Assembly: GCA_964019165.1 (NCBI GenBank)
Contig: OZ025273.1
Location: 16,040,714 to 16,104,713 of the forward strand
From: Mastigias papua
Taxonomy: Eukaryota > Cnidaria > Scyphozoa > Rhizostomeae > Mastigiidae
Direction of reading: 5' to 3'
Length of the DNA: 64,000 bases
Positions 1-10,556 of the stretch are shown here, piece by piece. Each line of letters opens with the position of its first letter. Positions within the stretch are counted from its first letter, which is position 1. The translations under genes and the position numbers were made by a program. The notes under the pieces are model-generated. The model was not told the origin of the DNA, made no database searches, and worked only from the letters and a program-made list of their open reading frames with translations.

Positions 1-845
1 CCTCTACTCTTTGTTTTATTCTTTAACGATGTAACCGATGTAGTTGAGACAAAAATTGTCAAATATGCTGATGATACGGTTATTTATTGGGCGGATAAGG
101 ATGTTACAAATCTGAGCAAAATCCTTACTAATGAAATGAAAAAGCTTGAAAAATGGATGGATGAGAATGAACTCATTCTAAATGTGAAAAAAGGAAAAAC
201 TGAGGTGTTGGTTTTTGGGACTGCCCAGCGTCTAAAGCGACAGAGTGAGGAAATATATATTCGATACAAAGGGACCAAAATCAATGCTGCAACTTCGTAT
301 AGATGCTTGGGAGTGGAAATCGATTCAACTTTGAATCTAAACACCAACTTTGAACTATGTTATAAATGAGCTTCTGGCAGATTATGTCTACTATCGAAGC
401 TAAGATGTTTCTTGGACAGCACAACGGCTTGTAAACTTTATCGCTCTATGATTGTACCTGTTGTTACATATTGTGGGATTTTAAACCTGAAACTAACAAC
501 TGGTCAGTCACGAAAGTTAGCTGCTCTTCATGAACGTGCAATAAGAATAATTGGCATGAGCTCAAAGGAATGCAGTGTTCTGCCACCTTACAACATTGAA
601 TATAAAAGCTTGTGTCCTGGTGCATAACATTTTGAATAATGATATCTGTGATGCCTTGCAAAGTCATATCACAACACATGAACACATCAAGATGACAAGA
701 AACAATAAATGTTTAGCCACTTTGCCACACATCAAAACTGAATATGGGGGCAAAGGTATATAACGATATGCCTATAGATGTAAGAACTGTCGAAAACAAA
801 AAGGATTTTACAGAAAAATTAGATTTAGTTTTAAAACTGAAGTAG
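1..845 (+). pseudogene. LINE reverse transcriptase, C-terminal part, frameshifted
   Basis: The open frame from base 1 to 369 carries the catalytic YADD box at 64-75, followed by the thumb-like region typical of CR1/Jockey-group LINE reverse transcriptases. Homology continues in other frames at about 412-574 and 575-740, and again from about 748 to a TAG at 843-845, so at least three frameshifts break it. The remainder of the element lies left of the window. In an active LINE this domain would copy element RNA at nicked target DNA. No endonuclease domain is visible. Clade assignment is from motif style only. Confidence 0.85.
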
Positions 846-1023
846 TTTTAAAATACTATGCTTGTTAAAAATCATCATGGACTGTTTTGCTGTAAAATGG
901 AATGTAACTGGGATATTTATTCATAATTGTTAATTAGGTTTTTAACATTTCTTTTCCTTTAAGCAGGACAGGCATTGAAACCAGCAATAGTTGTGTTGAA
1001 GCTTTTATCCTGTTGAAATAGTC

Positions 1024-1064
<41 letters not shown>
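846..1064 (+). repeat. LINE 3' UTR candidate with (ATT)n tail
   Basis: AT-rich non-coding sequence follows the LINE stop codon and ends in about 13 ATT units at roughly 1025-1064. CR1/L2-type LINEs often end in a short microsatellite, so this may be the 3' end of the LINE. An independent microsatellite is the alternative. Confidence 0.45.
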
Positions 1065-1066
<2 letters not shown>

Positions 1067-1703
1067 TTGTTCGAAGAATGCCGTGATCTCAACTCTACAC
1101 AAGTGCATGAGCTGCACTCCAAGAGTTGTAAGCACTATTGCTTTCACCCTTGCACACTGTAAGCACAATGGCACGAAAGGAAAAACATATCAAACATGAT
1201 AGATATTTTACTTTTGGCTAGAAAAGCAATATTGCTTAGGGATTAACCAACACACACTGGAGAATTTTGCTTAAGCAATATGGCACAAATGGCACTTTTC
1301 TTAAGCAAAGTTCTCTAGTGTGTGCCTAGCATAAGAGATCCTGTCATCATGGATGCCACTTACTTTGTGTTATTAAAAATATACATATCAAGTGTAGTGT
1401 GATGAGTAAGTGCAATCTGTTTTTATTTGCAGTCTATATAATAGGATAGGAACAGTTCTGTGATTTTCAAGACTGTAACCCTTTTTTATTACTTCTGTGC
1501 ATTCTGTTTTATGCTACTGTGATATATGCTCTGTAGCAGTATGGTCTACATCTAGATTTGCTGGAAGTGCAAAATTGACCAGTCAGAAGCAGGATCTCCA
1601 TCATGGGAACAATTTTAGTTTGCCCTACAAACTTCTTCAGCAAGTACAGAGATGACATGAAATGCGATTCCAAATCACTAAATCGCCATGCTTCAAAATT
1701 TGC
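1065..1703. other. non-coding stretch, no gene seen
   Basis: I see no coding signal. The only structure is the inverted repeat at 1251-1324, listed separately. Confidence 0.6.
1251..1324. repeat. short inverted repeat (MITE remnant?)
   Basis: Arms at 1251-1275 and 1300-1324 are reverse complements with two mismatches (CACACACTGGAGAATTTTGC pairs with the right arm). The loop is 24 bases. This could be a small MITE or one end of one; no target duplication is evident. Confidence 0.55.
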
Positions 1704-2062
1704 TAATAGAGAGTCTCTGAAACACTACGCAATGACCTACTACACCTCAGGAAACTAGATCCCAGCGTGTTTTCGGGGATTCCTCTGATTGCTGTGGTGT
1801 AGTAGGTAGTTTCACTACTTGCAACTGTCCTATTTCAAGTCGTAGTGATATACAAGATTTAAAGGTTTCTTATCATACTGATTCCATTATTCAATTCTGT
1901 AATCTATTCTACTAATAAGTTGTAACTAACTGCTGATATTTGTTGTCTTGTCTTAGAAGAACACCATCAACAAGGAGAATAGAGAACATGGCTTCAACCA
2001 GCACCTTTGAAACAACAGTTGAAGCCCACAAAAGACTACTGATGTGTGTATTTTAGTGACAT

Positions 2063-2482
2063 TAAGCTTAGTACCGATAGCCCGCTACATGCGGGCACCC
2101 CTTACTCAGTTCAAAAGTTGCAGATTAGCCTTGGAAAGACTAACGCAGTGCCCCCATGAAAGTTGCATGGTCTGCATTTTCGATGAGCAACGATCAGAAA
2201 CGGCCACATAGGATCACAAGAAGGTGACGTCATGTGCCTCTGCGATGGATCACATGACTTTTGGCCTTGTATTGTGCAAATCCAAGAAAATTGTGAGAAA
2301 ACATTATGCACAAAATGGCTGGATACCTGCGCTAGGCTACGGGGCAGTAAAGGGACAGGAAGAAAGGTAAGAAGCCCCGTAGCCTAGCGAAGGTATCCAA
2401 CCATTTTGTCAACACTTTTTTCTCACAATTGTCTTGGATTTACACAATGCAAGGCCAAAAGTCACGTGATCCATCACAGAAC
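2063..2482. repeat. foldback palindrome 1 (right arm truncated)
   Basis: The left arm (from the AGCCCGC hairpin through GGCTACGGGGC at about 2344) matches the other foldbacks. The right arm pairs with it only as far as about 2480 and then stops. Confidence 0.75.
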
Positions 2483-3047
2483 TATGATGTAGCAAAAGCA
2501 CTATGATGTAGCAGAGAGAATCGAACTGCTCGGAAGATCTTTCATGGTGATATCACCCTCAAGCAAAAGTATCACAATCTCGCTGAAAACATAGAAATAT
2601 ATAGCTTACAAGGGAAGATAAACACTGATAATCAGTGAAGTAGCTACCGGCAAGTAACAACAAACCGTTGGAATGAAAACAGCCACTCAACTGCCACAGA
2701 GAGAACACACTTTTCCACGAATTCCAACAACATCCTCTACAAGTGTGATCTCACGTTGTAATGGGAGCAGGTTATGGTTGCGGACGAAAACAATGAAGAC
2801 CAAAAGACGACCCACAAAGCTGACAAAATAACCAGATAGAAAGTGGAATATCTCAGTGAAGACAAATATGAAAAATAAAGCAATACGTAATAGTGGCATT
2901 CAGACCAGATGGGAACCAATGGCCAAGGTAGGGGGCATTCTGACCAAGATCCTATGAGGAGTTCGTATTACCATAGTGGGTGACGGTCCTTTTGATATAA
3001 ACAATAGGCAAGCTCATTTGCATTTTAGGGATCTTAGTATTTAGAGA
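2063..3047 (-). mobile_element. Helitron-like unit 0 (short, non-autonomous)
   Basis: On the minus strand the unit begins near 3047 with TCTCTAAATACTAAGATCCC and ends near 2063 after a hairpin and a degraded CTAG-type end. It is the shortest member (about 985 bp) of the family that fills the arrays at 16.5-32.2 and 42.8-53.95 kb. The foldback's inner arms meet at about 2350-2375 and the outer part of the right arm is missing after about 2480. One copy of the internal GTGATATCACCCTC box is present at about 2545-2565. There is no Rep/helicase ORF. Confidence 0.7.
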
Positions 3048-3448
3048 CCAGACCAAATTACCATGTACTTATTTGGATATTTTGGATGAACCCAATCGAC
3101 CTCAAGGGTGCTGAGAGCATCTAAGTCAGGTTCGGCCTATTCGTATGAAGGGACAAAGTTTTGTTTCATTTATATGTAATATCCTCATGAAAATACCAGT
3201 TTTGCTAACCACAGAGTTGTATTTACTTCTATAAATTCTTCATCACGGATTTGCCATCGTGGTAAATCGAGGTAGGTATATTTTAACTCCATCCTCCTAT
3301 TTATTTACTTCGGCACCATTCCTGAGGTGTCTTTGTGCTCCGGAAAATAGTTTTTGCTCCTGAGCTGCTACACCTCAGACCAAGTAGTACTCAGTCTCCC
3401 ACTGAGGCATAGTAGCTCGCCGCGTAGTGTTTCAAAAACTCTCTAATG

Positions 3449-3925
3449 TTAGGCAGCCAGGCTTCAGTGCTCAAAGGACACCAATGTCATTTTAGGATTT
3501 TATGAAAGGCATGACAAAAAAGTGCACTCTTCCTCCCAGGAAGAAAGCCAAATTGGAAGGGCAAGGAAATGTCACCAATAATAGTGGCCAAGAACTGCTA
3601 CATGGAGATGTAATAAAGACTATCTTGGAAACAAGACTTCCACTCCTTGTACAAAATGATGCAACTTATTCCCTTTTCTTTTGTGGTCCAAGGGGTCCAT
3701 GTATGGACCCCCCAAGCATAAAGTATCATAACTTGTGTCATTAATAATGCAGCAAAGCCATACTCTGTAAGTACAGTCTTGAAATAGCTCTGTTGTTGTG
3801 TACACTCTATGTTGATTGGTATTAAGAGAAATTGCTGAGGTTTTGATTATATCACATTAGTAACTGACAGTTTCAAACATGCAGGACAAGTCTTCAACTT
3901 CAACATCCTTGTTGCACAACAAAAG
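3449..3925. other. no recognised gene
   Basis: An 80-codon frame at 3502-3744 starts with a basic stretch, but I do not recognise it. It may be the far N-terminal part of the piggyBac relic that follows. Otherwise I see nothing. Confidence 0.4.
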
Positions 3926-4855
3926 GTGAAATGTTTTATTGCAAAAGAAGCTATCAATGAGATATTCAATTCGAGTGAAGAGAATGATGATCTTGACAAC
4001 TCCTTTGATGATGATAGCTCGATGGATGAGGAGGAGTTTGTGGAAAATGATAACGATATTGTTGATGCTGACATTGCGATTATTGCTGTCCCATGCTACC
4101 AATGGAGCTTACTGATAAGTTATGTAATGTGTCTTATATTCATTTAGCATTATTTCTTTTGTGATATATTTTCTTCATAACCTTGATGTGTACCCTTGTG
4201 TAAGTTTCTGGTCACGATTAAATAGAATGTGTAGCAAAGTAAACACAGAACAACATATTGATAGTATATTGTGAACAGCTGATCATGTTTCTTTAATTAG
4301 TGTGGATAATAATGGCAGATTATTTTGTACATAACTACTATACCATAAAAACCTCATTCTTGGGCACAGTATGCAAATATGCTACTATTGAGGGGTATTT
4401 TCAGGCAAACTTGAGGGGTATCTTCTGCTTCATTGCTAGCAAAAAATGGTACTTTCATATCCCAGTAATCCTGAAATCAATGAAAAAGGGTCATACAAGG
4501 AAGATTGTTCACAGCATTTCAGTAAACCATGGAACAATGGCATTACTTCAAAACAGTTTTATGGAGATAAACTAAACAACCTCCAAGTGACACATGAAAT
4601 ACACTTTAGGCAGAGATACAGGCAAGAAGACACAAAAACGTCCTGTTGCTGGTAAAAGGAAAGCATCTAAGGCATCCTTATCATCTATGGACAAGAAAGA
4701 TGGGGGACCCAAAGTGGAAATACATTACATGCTGGTAGCCCATCTTCTGAGTTTGTGGGTGTCAGTTGTCAAGCTTTTCCTGCAAAGCCAGTCTTATAGA
4801 ATTTCCTACTGTTTTGTCATCTTTATGTCATCAGTATCTTTGATACCATTATGAA
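3926..4855 (+). pseudogene. possible N-terminal region of piggyBac-like transposase
   Basis: The frame at 3926-4147 has an acidic run (EENDDLDNSFDDD and following) like the acidic N-terminal tails of many piggyBac transposases. It lies just upstream of a clear piggyBac DDE-type region on the same strand. The sequence between (4300-4855) holds broken frames, one with a very basic segment near 4620-4700. The assignment rests on position and composition, not on a recognisable catalytic motif. Confidence 0.35.
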
Positions 4856-4869
4856 GCAGACTACTTTGT

Positions 4870-5345
4870 ACTACCATGAAATAAGCTGGAAGAAAAGTGT
4901 TCCTTCAGGTTTTAGAAAATTGTGGGAAGAAATGATGGCATTCTGTAGAATCATCATTGCAATGGGAATTGGAAAACTTCCAGAAGTCAAAGACCATTGT
5001 AGATCAGGTATATTGAAAATGCCATGATTTAGATCAATCATGTCCAGGAATCAGGTCAACTTGATTCTGAGGCTTCTCCACCTTCCTGACAATTCAAACC
5101 AATTGTATAGGATTGACAACGGATGCAGCAAGCTGTTTACGTAAGAGAACTTGCCAAAAATTCTCAATGAACAGTTTGCTGAGCATCACTCACCAATGCA
5201 ATCATAAACTATTGATGAACAAGTGATTGGAACACAGGCCAAAGGCCAGGCTCAGTTTTTTGCAATACATGCTCAAACAATCAAGACAATTTGGGTTCTA
5301 TATGAATCTACTTCAGGCTATTGCCTTCAATGTCAGATTTATGCT
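4870..5345 (+). pseudogene. piggyBac-family transposase fragment (front half of DDE domain)
   Basis: In one frame this reads through features typical of the piggyBac transposase domain: a WEEMMAF..IIIAMGI-like helix, a KLPEVKD segment, an IMSRNQ motif, a LHLPDN motif, and then a TIDEQ segment in a shifted frame. In-frame TGA (near 5028) and TAA codons and at least one frameshift show it is dead. The similarity stops at about 5345, where Ty3/gypsy RT begins. The rear half of a piggyBac transposase appears at 32941. The same fragment with the same junction recurs at 40412. Confidence 0.85.
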
Positions 5346-6616
5346 AGATATTTTCAACAGATCATGGAGCAATTCACCAAAGATCTTCCAGATGTGGCTA
5401 CATACATGGATTACATACTGGTAAGCAGGAATGACGTAGAAGATCACCTGAATAATGTGCCGCATATGCTCCAAAGATTGGAAGAGACAGGTCTCTGTTG
5501 TCAGCTTGAAAAATGCCACTTTGCCCAGTCATATGTTGACTATCAGGGACATCTTCTTTGCAACAAGGAATTGCAAAGGGACCAAAGGTAGGTGCAATTC
5601 CAAACATGACAGCTCCTACAAATGTGTCAAGTCTCAAGGCATGTCTTGGTTCTGTCCAGTTTTACACTAAGTTCTTACCATCAGATCTAGCTAGAATTGC
5701 AGAGCCATTGTACAAGTTGACAAGAAAATCGGTCAAATGGGAATGGCAACAAGTGCATCAACACTCTTCAGCATCTGCTTTCTTCAGAGAATGTCCTGGT
5801 TCACTTTAATGAGAAGCACACTCTAGGTCTGGTATGCGATGCTTCCAATGTCAGAATTGGGGCGGTATTATTTCACCATTTTCCAGACAGAAGCAAGCGC
5901 CCAATCGCCAATGTGTCCAAAACTCTCACAGAAAGCCAATGGAAGTAGAGCCACATTCATAAGGAAGCACTGGCAATATTGTTTGGATTAAAGAAGTTCT
6001 ACCAATACTTATGTGGACAGAAGTTTACACTAGCTACTGATCATTGGCCACTGCTGGCTTTATTCGGATCAGGAAAACATGTTCCTCTACTAGTTGTTAA
6101 CTCGTCTGTCATTAGCTGCTTGACATATACAATAAACCATTGTAATAAGGCTTTTGATAGAAAATGACATTGATAACCAATTAGCTTGATGGGCTGTGAT
6201 GTTAAGCCAATTCAACTACAAGTTTGAATTCAGGAACACCAAGAATCACGCTAATGCTCATGCTCTAATTACCTATCTCTGCAAGAAGACTCCAACTTTG
6301 ATCAGAGGAAAGTGAAGATGACACATTAATAGTCTGTCAGATACAGACACTTCACGAAAAAGTCAATCCAGCAGAACAAGGTTCTCATGCAAAAGAGTCA
6401 GCAAAAGATCCTATAATATCAACTGTGCTGAGAGTCACTCAAGAAGGCTGGCAACCAAACAAGAACGATGAAGGAACAGGTATGCACAGATTCTGACAGG
6501 TTGCTTCTTCATTGTCTATTTGTAATGGATGTTTAATCCATGGATCGAGAGTGGTGATTCCAGTAAGCATGCAAAGGAAAGTTCTTGAACTGTTTCACTT
6601 AGGACACTTTAAAATG
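5346..6616 (+). pseudogene. gypsy-1: Ty3/gypsy RT-RNase H relic, up to integrase zinc finger
   Basis: The frame at 5346-5588 holds the RT palm with YMDYILVS (the catalytic YMDD is altered to YMDY). Later frames (5558-5806, 5979-6167) carry the RT thumb/connection and an RNase H segment (DHWPLLALF). From about 6537 the start of the integrase HHCC finger is visible, broken at 6616 by gypsy-2 and resumed at 15893. Several frameshifts and stops are present. Gag, protease and the first RT motifs are absent: the element begins abruptly at the piggyBac junction. Confidence 0.85.
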
Positions 6617-6871
6617 TATAACATCCCTGCACTTGCAACTCTTTTACTTTAAGGAGCAGGTTCGATATTGACAAGATGAGACGCTTTTCGAACACAACAC
6701 AACAATAATTTTATCCCATCAACACAACATTACATTTTCTCATTTGCTATATCTATATGTATGTTCCAAGCACAATCAGATACCTTTTTATCTTCGTATC
6801 CCGGGGTTATAACATTTACAACACGGGGGTTGCCTAATGGATTTTAAGTGATACATTGTCACAGCCCTACA
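6617..6871 (-). repeat. gypsy-2 3' LTR
   Basis: In element orientation it begins TGTAGGGCTGTGAC and ends near GGGATGTTATA. It matches the other LTR at 251 of 255 positions by my count. TSD AATG adjoins at 6613-6616. Confidence 0.93.
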
Positions 6872-6885
6872 TTCTCCCCCTCTAA
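6872..6885 (-). promoter_or_regulatory. polypurine tract of gypsy-2
   Basis: Minus-strand TTAGAGGGGGAGAA directly abuts the 3' LTR start, the expected place of the plus-strand primer. Confidence 0.75.
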
Positions 6886-7258
6886 AGACAAGTTGTCTCT
6901 AACTCTAAACGATAGATAAAACAAAATTTCAAACTTCTACATGAGTGTTCTCTAGTTCTTCAACAACAAGATGAGAAATCATCTCTGAGTTACTGGCGCG
7001 ATTCTTGAATTCTCCAATAAACAAACTAACAGCAACAAAGTTAGTGAATGATATCTCGAGCTATCAATGCACTATGCGTTATCGATCGATCAGTACATTA
7101 CCGGCGACAGTTGTTTCGAATGACGAGGCTTATTCGATCAGGTACATTAGTACCGTGATGTTCAAATAGTCAAATGGAATATATTTCAATCTCTTTTGAC
7201 TTAAACAAATTAAAACATAAGGATAAGAAAGTATCACTATGTACAAAATTGATTTCCT
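6886..7258. other. gypsy-2 3' untranslated region
   Basis: Non-coding sequence between the integrase stop and the polypurine tract. I see no further gene. Confidence 0.7.
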
Positions 7259-9094
7259 TTATTGTCCCATGACGAAAATAGGTCTATCAAACCTGAGTGA
7301 TGGTGGATATATTAAGGTCTGTGGTATTGGCCAGCGATACTGTGGTCCACAGACAGGTATTCCAAACTGCATGCTCTCCGCTACAGTTTGCATCACACTG
7401 GGTTGTCCTGGAGCAAAGTAAGTCAATCTAGATGGTTGTTGACGAATACGTGTCGATCGTTTATCTGATCTACTTTGATTATTACTCTGTGAAGTAATAC
7501 GATGCGATTCTTCTTCGTCAAGACGCAAATCTGATTCTAGTGAATCGTTTTGATTTTGATCTACAATTGTTTGCAGTGGTACAGATGTTAGTTCATCATC
7601 CTCACTTTGCATTTCGTTTTGCTGGTTGTTGGAATCTGAGTGGTTTGCTTGATTATCCTGAGTTGCTTCTTGTGAATCTCCAGATGGATTCTCACTCTGC
7701 ATTATCACTATTACTTCTTCATCCGAACGTGAACTACTATCTTCTTCTACTATAGATCTTTCCGCTGGACGGGTGCGATTTTGCAACCGAGGTGACACAC
7801 GTGATCTACGATTTCGATGTTGACGAGCATTCTTGTGTGACTTATGTGCAGGTGCAGGATCTTCTATCGGTAGATCATTGCATGGCAAAAGCAAATTTCT
7901 ATGAAGTACTCGCGAAGGACCATTACCAGTTTCTCGTTTGACTTCATATACTGGCGATAAAGGATCTTTACGGCGAACAACTACATATACTTCCTTTTCC
8001 CAAAAAGCATGTAGTTTTCCAGGGCCTCCCCTCTCCGACAGATTTCGTACCAACACACGATCATGTGGTTGTAAGTCAACAAGCCTGACTTTCTTGTCGT
8101 AATAGCACTTGTTCCGTACAGCTGATGCCGAAGATCGCTTCTGTGCAAGGGCATAGACCTCCTCCATCGCAGCCTTCCATTTATTCGTATATTCTGTATG
8201 ACCTTTACTATCAACCGATTGATCCAAATTGAAAATGAGATCAATAGGTAAACGTGGATGTCTACCATAAAGGAGAAAGAAAGGAGAATAGCCAGTTGAG
8301 TCATTTCTCGTGCAATTATACGCATTACCTACTTTGTTTAGGTGCTCATGCCAACAACTCTTATAAGATTCAGGTAATGTTCGGAGCATGGAAAGTAAAG
8401 TTCGATTGAAGCGCTCCACTTGTCCATTTCCTTGAGGGTGGTATGGCGTTGTACGAGAATGTCTAATACCACAAAGTTCTTGGATTCTATCGAAAAGTCG
8501 GTTTTCGAATTCCGCACCTTGATCATGATGTATCGCTTTTGGAAATCCAAAACGCAGGATGAAATCGTTATAAAGTTTCTCAGCTGCGGTTTTAGCAGAC
8601 TTATTTCGTGTAGGATAGGCTTGTGCAAACCTCGTAAAGTGGTCCATAACTACCAAAATATACTCATAACCGCCTTTGCTACGTTCAAGGTGTAGAAAAT
8701 CTATCGAAACTAATTCAAATGGAGATGTTGTCATAATTGGTTGTAAAGGTGCTCTTATTGGAAGAACAGGGCGCTTTTGTTTTATGCAACTACAGACATT
8801 TGTAATAAAACGTTCTATATCCGTTTGCATACGAGGCCAAACGAAATGTTGGCAAACGAGATCGAGGACCCTGTCAGTACCTAAATGACCCATCTCTTCG
8901 TGGAGTTCTTTCATAACAAATCTATGATATTTCGATGGTAAAACGATTTGTTTACGCGATCCATTGTTTCGAATAAGAAGACCGTTATTTGTTAGTTCCA
9001 ACTTATTCCATTCATGTAGTAAACGCTTTACGTTCTGTGACTCACGTGATATTTCACGAGGAGAAGGTTTAATTTTTCTACTTACAAAATTCAA
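7259..9094 (-). CDS. gypsy-2 integrase region of pol
   Basis: 611 codons. The order is: HHCC zinc finger (HEEMGHLG ... CSCIKQK, about residues 66-108); the DDE core with D in [10 protein letters not shown] in HHDQGAEFE and E in GQVERFNR (roughly residues 135-230); then a GPY/F-like C-terminal module ([14 protein letters not shown]) and a long acidic/polar tail. It inserts the element cDNA into host DNA. The true product is the end of a gag-pol polyprotein: the RT frame upstream runs into this one by a single-base shift near 9150-9165, so the ATG at 9094 is probably not a natural start. The frame itself is intact. Confidence 0.92.
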   Translation of the reverse strand: MNFVSRKIKPSPREISRESQNVKRLLHEWNKLELTNNGLLIRNNGSRKQIVLPSKYHRFVMKELHEEMGHLGTDRVLDLVCQHFVWPRMQTDIERFITNVCSCIKQKRPVLPIRAPLQPIMTTSPFELVSIDFLHLERSKGGYEYILVVMDHFTRFAQAYPTRNKSAKTAAEKLYNDFILRFGFPKAIHHDQGAEFENRLFDRIQELCGIRHSRTTPYHPQGNGQVERFNRTLLSMLRTLPESYKSCWHEHLNKVGNAYNCTRNDSTGYSPFFLLYGRHPRLPIDLIFNLDQSVDSKGHTEYTNKWKAAMEEVYALAQKRSSASAVRNKCYYDKKVRLVDLQPHDRVLVRNLSERGGPGKLHAFWEKEVYVVVRRKDPLSPVYEVKRETGNGPSRVLHRNLLLPCNDLPIEDPAPAHKSHKNARQHRNRRSRVSPRLQNRTRPAERSIVEEDSSSRSDEEVIVIMQSENPSGDSQEATQDNQANHSDSNNQQNEMQSEDDELTSVPLQTIVDQNQNDSLESDLRLDEEESHRITSQSNNQSRSDKRSTRIRQQPSRLTYFAPGQPSVMQTVAESMQFGIPVCGPQYRWPIPQTLIYPPSLRFDRPIFVMGQ

Positions 9095-10556
9095 TACACG
9101 ACTGATTGTTTGGTCTTGAGCTTGAAATTGACATAAATCGACAGCATTAATCTTTTCAAAAGTATTTCCTTTACTGAATCTCTGATTGCAAGTACATTAT
9201 AATCAGTAGTTAACAACGAAATCCATGTGGACTCTCCTTGTTTGCTTATTCTGGCTGCATATGCTAAAGCTTGTCTCGTATCGGTCGTTGTTTCCTCCGT
9301 ACAAGTTTCCATATACGATTCGAAATTCTGAGATAAACGAGATAAAGTGTCTGCATCACGATTAATGTTTCCTGGACGATATTTAATGTTGAAATTAAAG
9401 TTGGCTAATTCACTTATCCATCGAAGACCGGATGCGTTCAGTTTTGCAGACGATAAAACGTAAGTCAGTGGATTATTATTGATATAAACCGTAAACGAAG
9501 GAGCGTAATAAAGGTAATCGCGAAACTGTTCACACACAGACCATTTTAAAGCCAAAAATTCAAGCTTTCCCGAGTGAAGATGATAGTTCTTCTCGGCTGG
9601 GGACAAAGTGCGTGAGCCATACGCTATAACTCTAAGTACTCCTTTTTGACGTTGGTATAGAACAGCTCCAAGTCCAGTCTCAGATGCATCGGTGTGCAAA
9701 CTAAATGGATCTGTAAAATTCGGATAAGCCATGATCAGTGGGTTTATTAACTTTTCGACGAGTTTGTCTAGTACTTTCTGATGTTCTTTGGTCCATAAAA
9801 TACAACAGCTTGATGGTACTTGATGAGTAGCTGACTTATTCTGACGACTTTTGATTGTTTTATCCTTTACTGTGTTATCAGGATCTGAGGTTAGGAGATC
9901 ATAAATTGGTTTAGCAATCCTGGAGAAATTTTCGATATATCTCCTATAATATCCTAGAAGTCCCACGAGTCTCCTTACATCACCAACTGTTTTCGGAGTC
10001 AAATTTTGTAGGTTCAAAATCGGTTTAATGCTTTCAGAATCAAGTTTGTATCCTTTCTCTGAAACGATTCTCCCTAAGAAATTGACCTCTTTATGGAAAA
10101 GCTTGCATTTTCTCGGTTTTAGTTTCACGCCATACTCTTGAAGACGTCTTAGGACCTTGCGAAGATTAGTAAGATGTTCCTCAAAAGTACTGCTGAAAAC
10201 AATTACGTCGTCTAAGTATGGAATACATACATTATCACGTAAATCACCGAGACAGTTTTCCATAAAACGCTGAAAGGCCCCTGGGGCATTACGCAAACCA
10301 AATGGAATACGAACCCATTCGTAGAGACCCCAGGGGGTTATGAAAGTGGTCAGATGTTGATCTGTATCACTTATATACCCCTGATGGTATGCCTTTCCTT
10401 GATCTAGGACAGAAAACCAAGCATTTCCTCCTAAATTATCTAAGCTTTCCTGTATTCGCGGGATTGGATGACGGTCAGGTACAGTTTTCTGGTTTAATGC
10501 TTGATAATCGATGCACAAACGTAAACTTTGGTCTTTCTTCCTAACACAAACCACTG
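9091..10556 (-). pseudogene. gypsy-2 RT-RNase H (rear part, split by insertion)
   Basis: The open frame runs from the RT palm ([20 protein letters not shown]) through the catalytic YLDDVIVFS box, the thumb and connection, and then RNase H ([14 protein letters not shown]). The first RT motifs lie upstream of the insertion at 12685-12819. Codons translated before 10556 in the open frame belong to the inserted transposon. Near 9150-9165 a one-base shift in an A/G run moves it out of frame with the integrase. Confidence 0.9.

Larger units (their letters stand above)
1704..3448. mobile_element. candidate TIR element with subterminal hairpins
   Basis: A 27-bp terminal motif at 1704-1730 recurs inverted at 3422-3448 with 23 of 27 bases matching. 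Just inside each copy lies a hairpin built on CTACTACACCTCAG-like arms (about 1735-1813 and 3361-3419). This symmetry fits a non-autonomous DNA transposon with long TIRs. No transposase is present and I could not settle a TSD, so the superfamily is unknown. A small Helitron-like unit (2063-3047) lies inside it. Confidence 0.45.

Noticed and set aside
7981..8325. Overlapping minus- and plus-strand frames within 7.5-8.9 kb
   Set aside because: Shadows of the gypsy-2 integrase frame.
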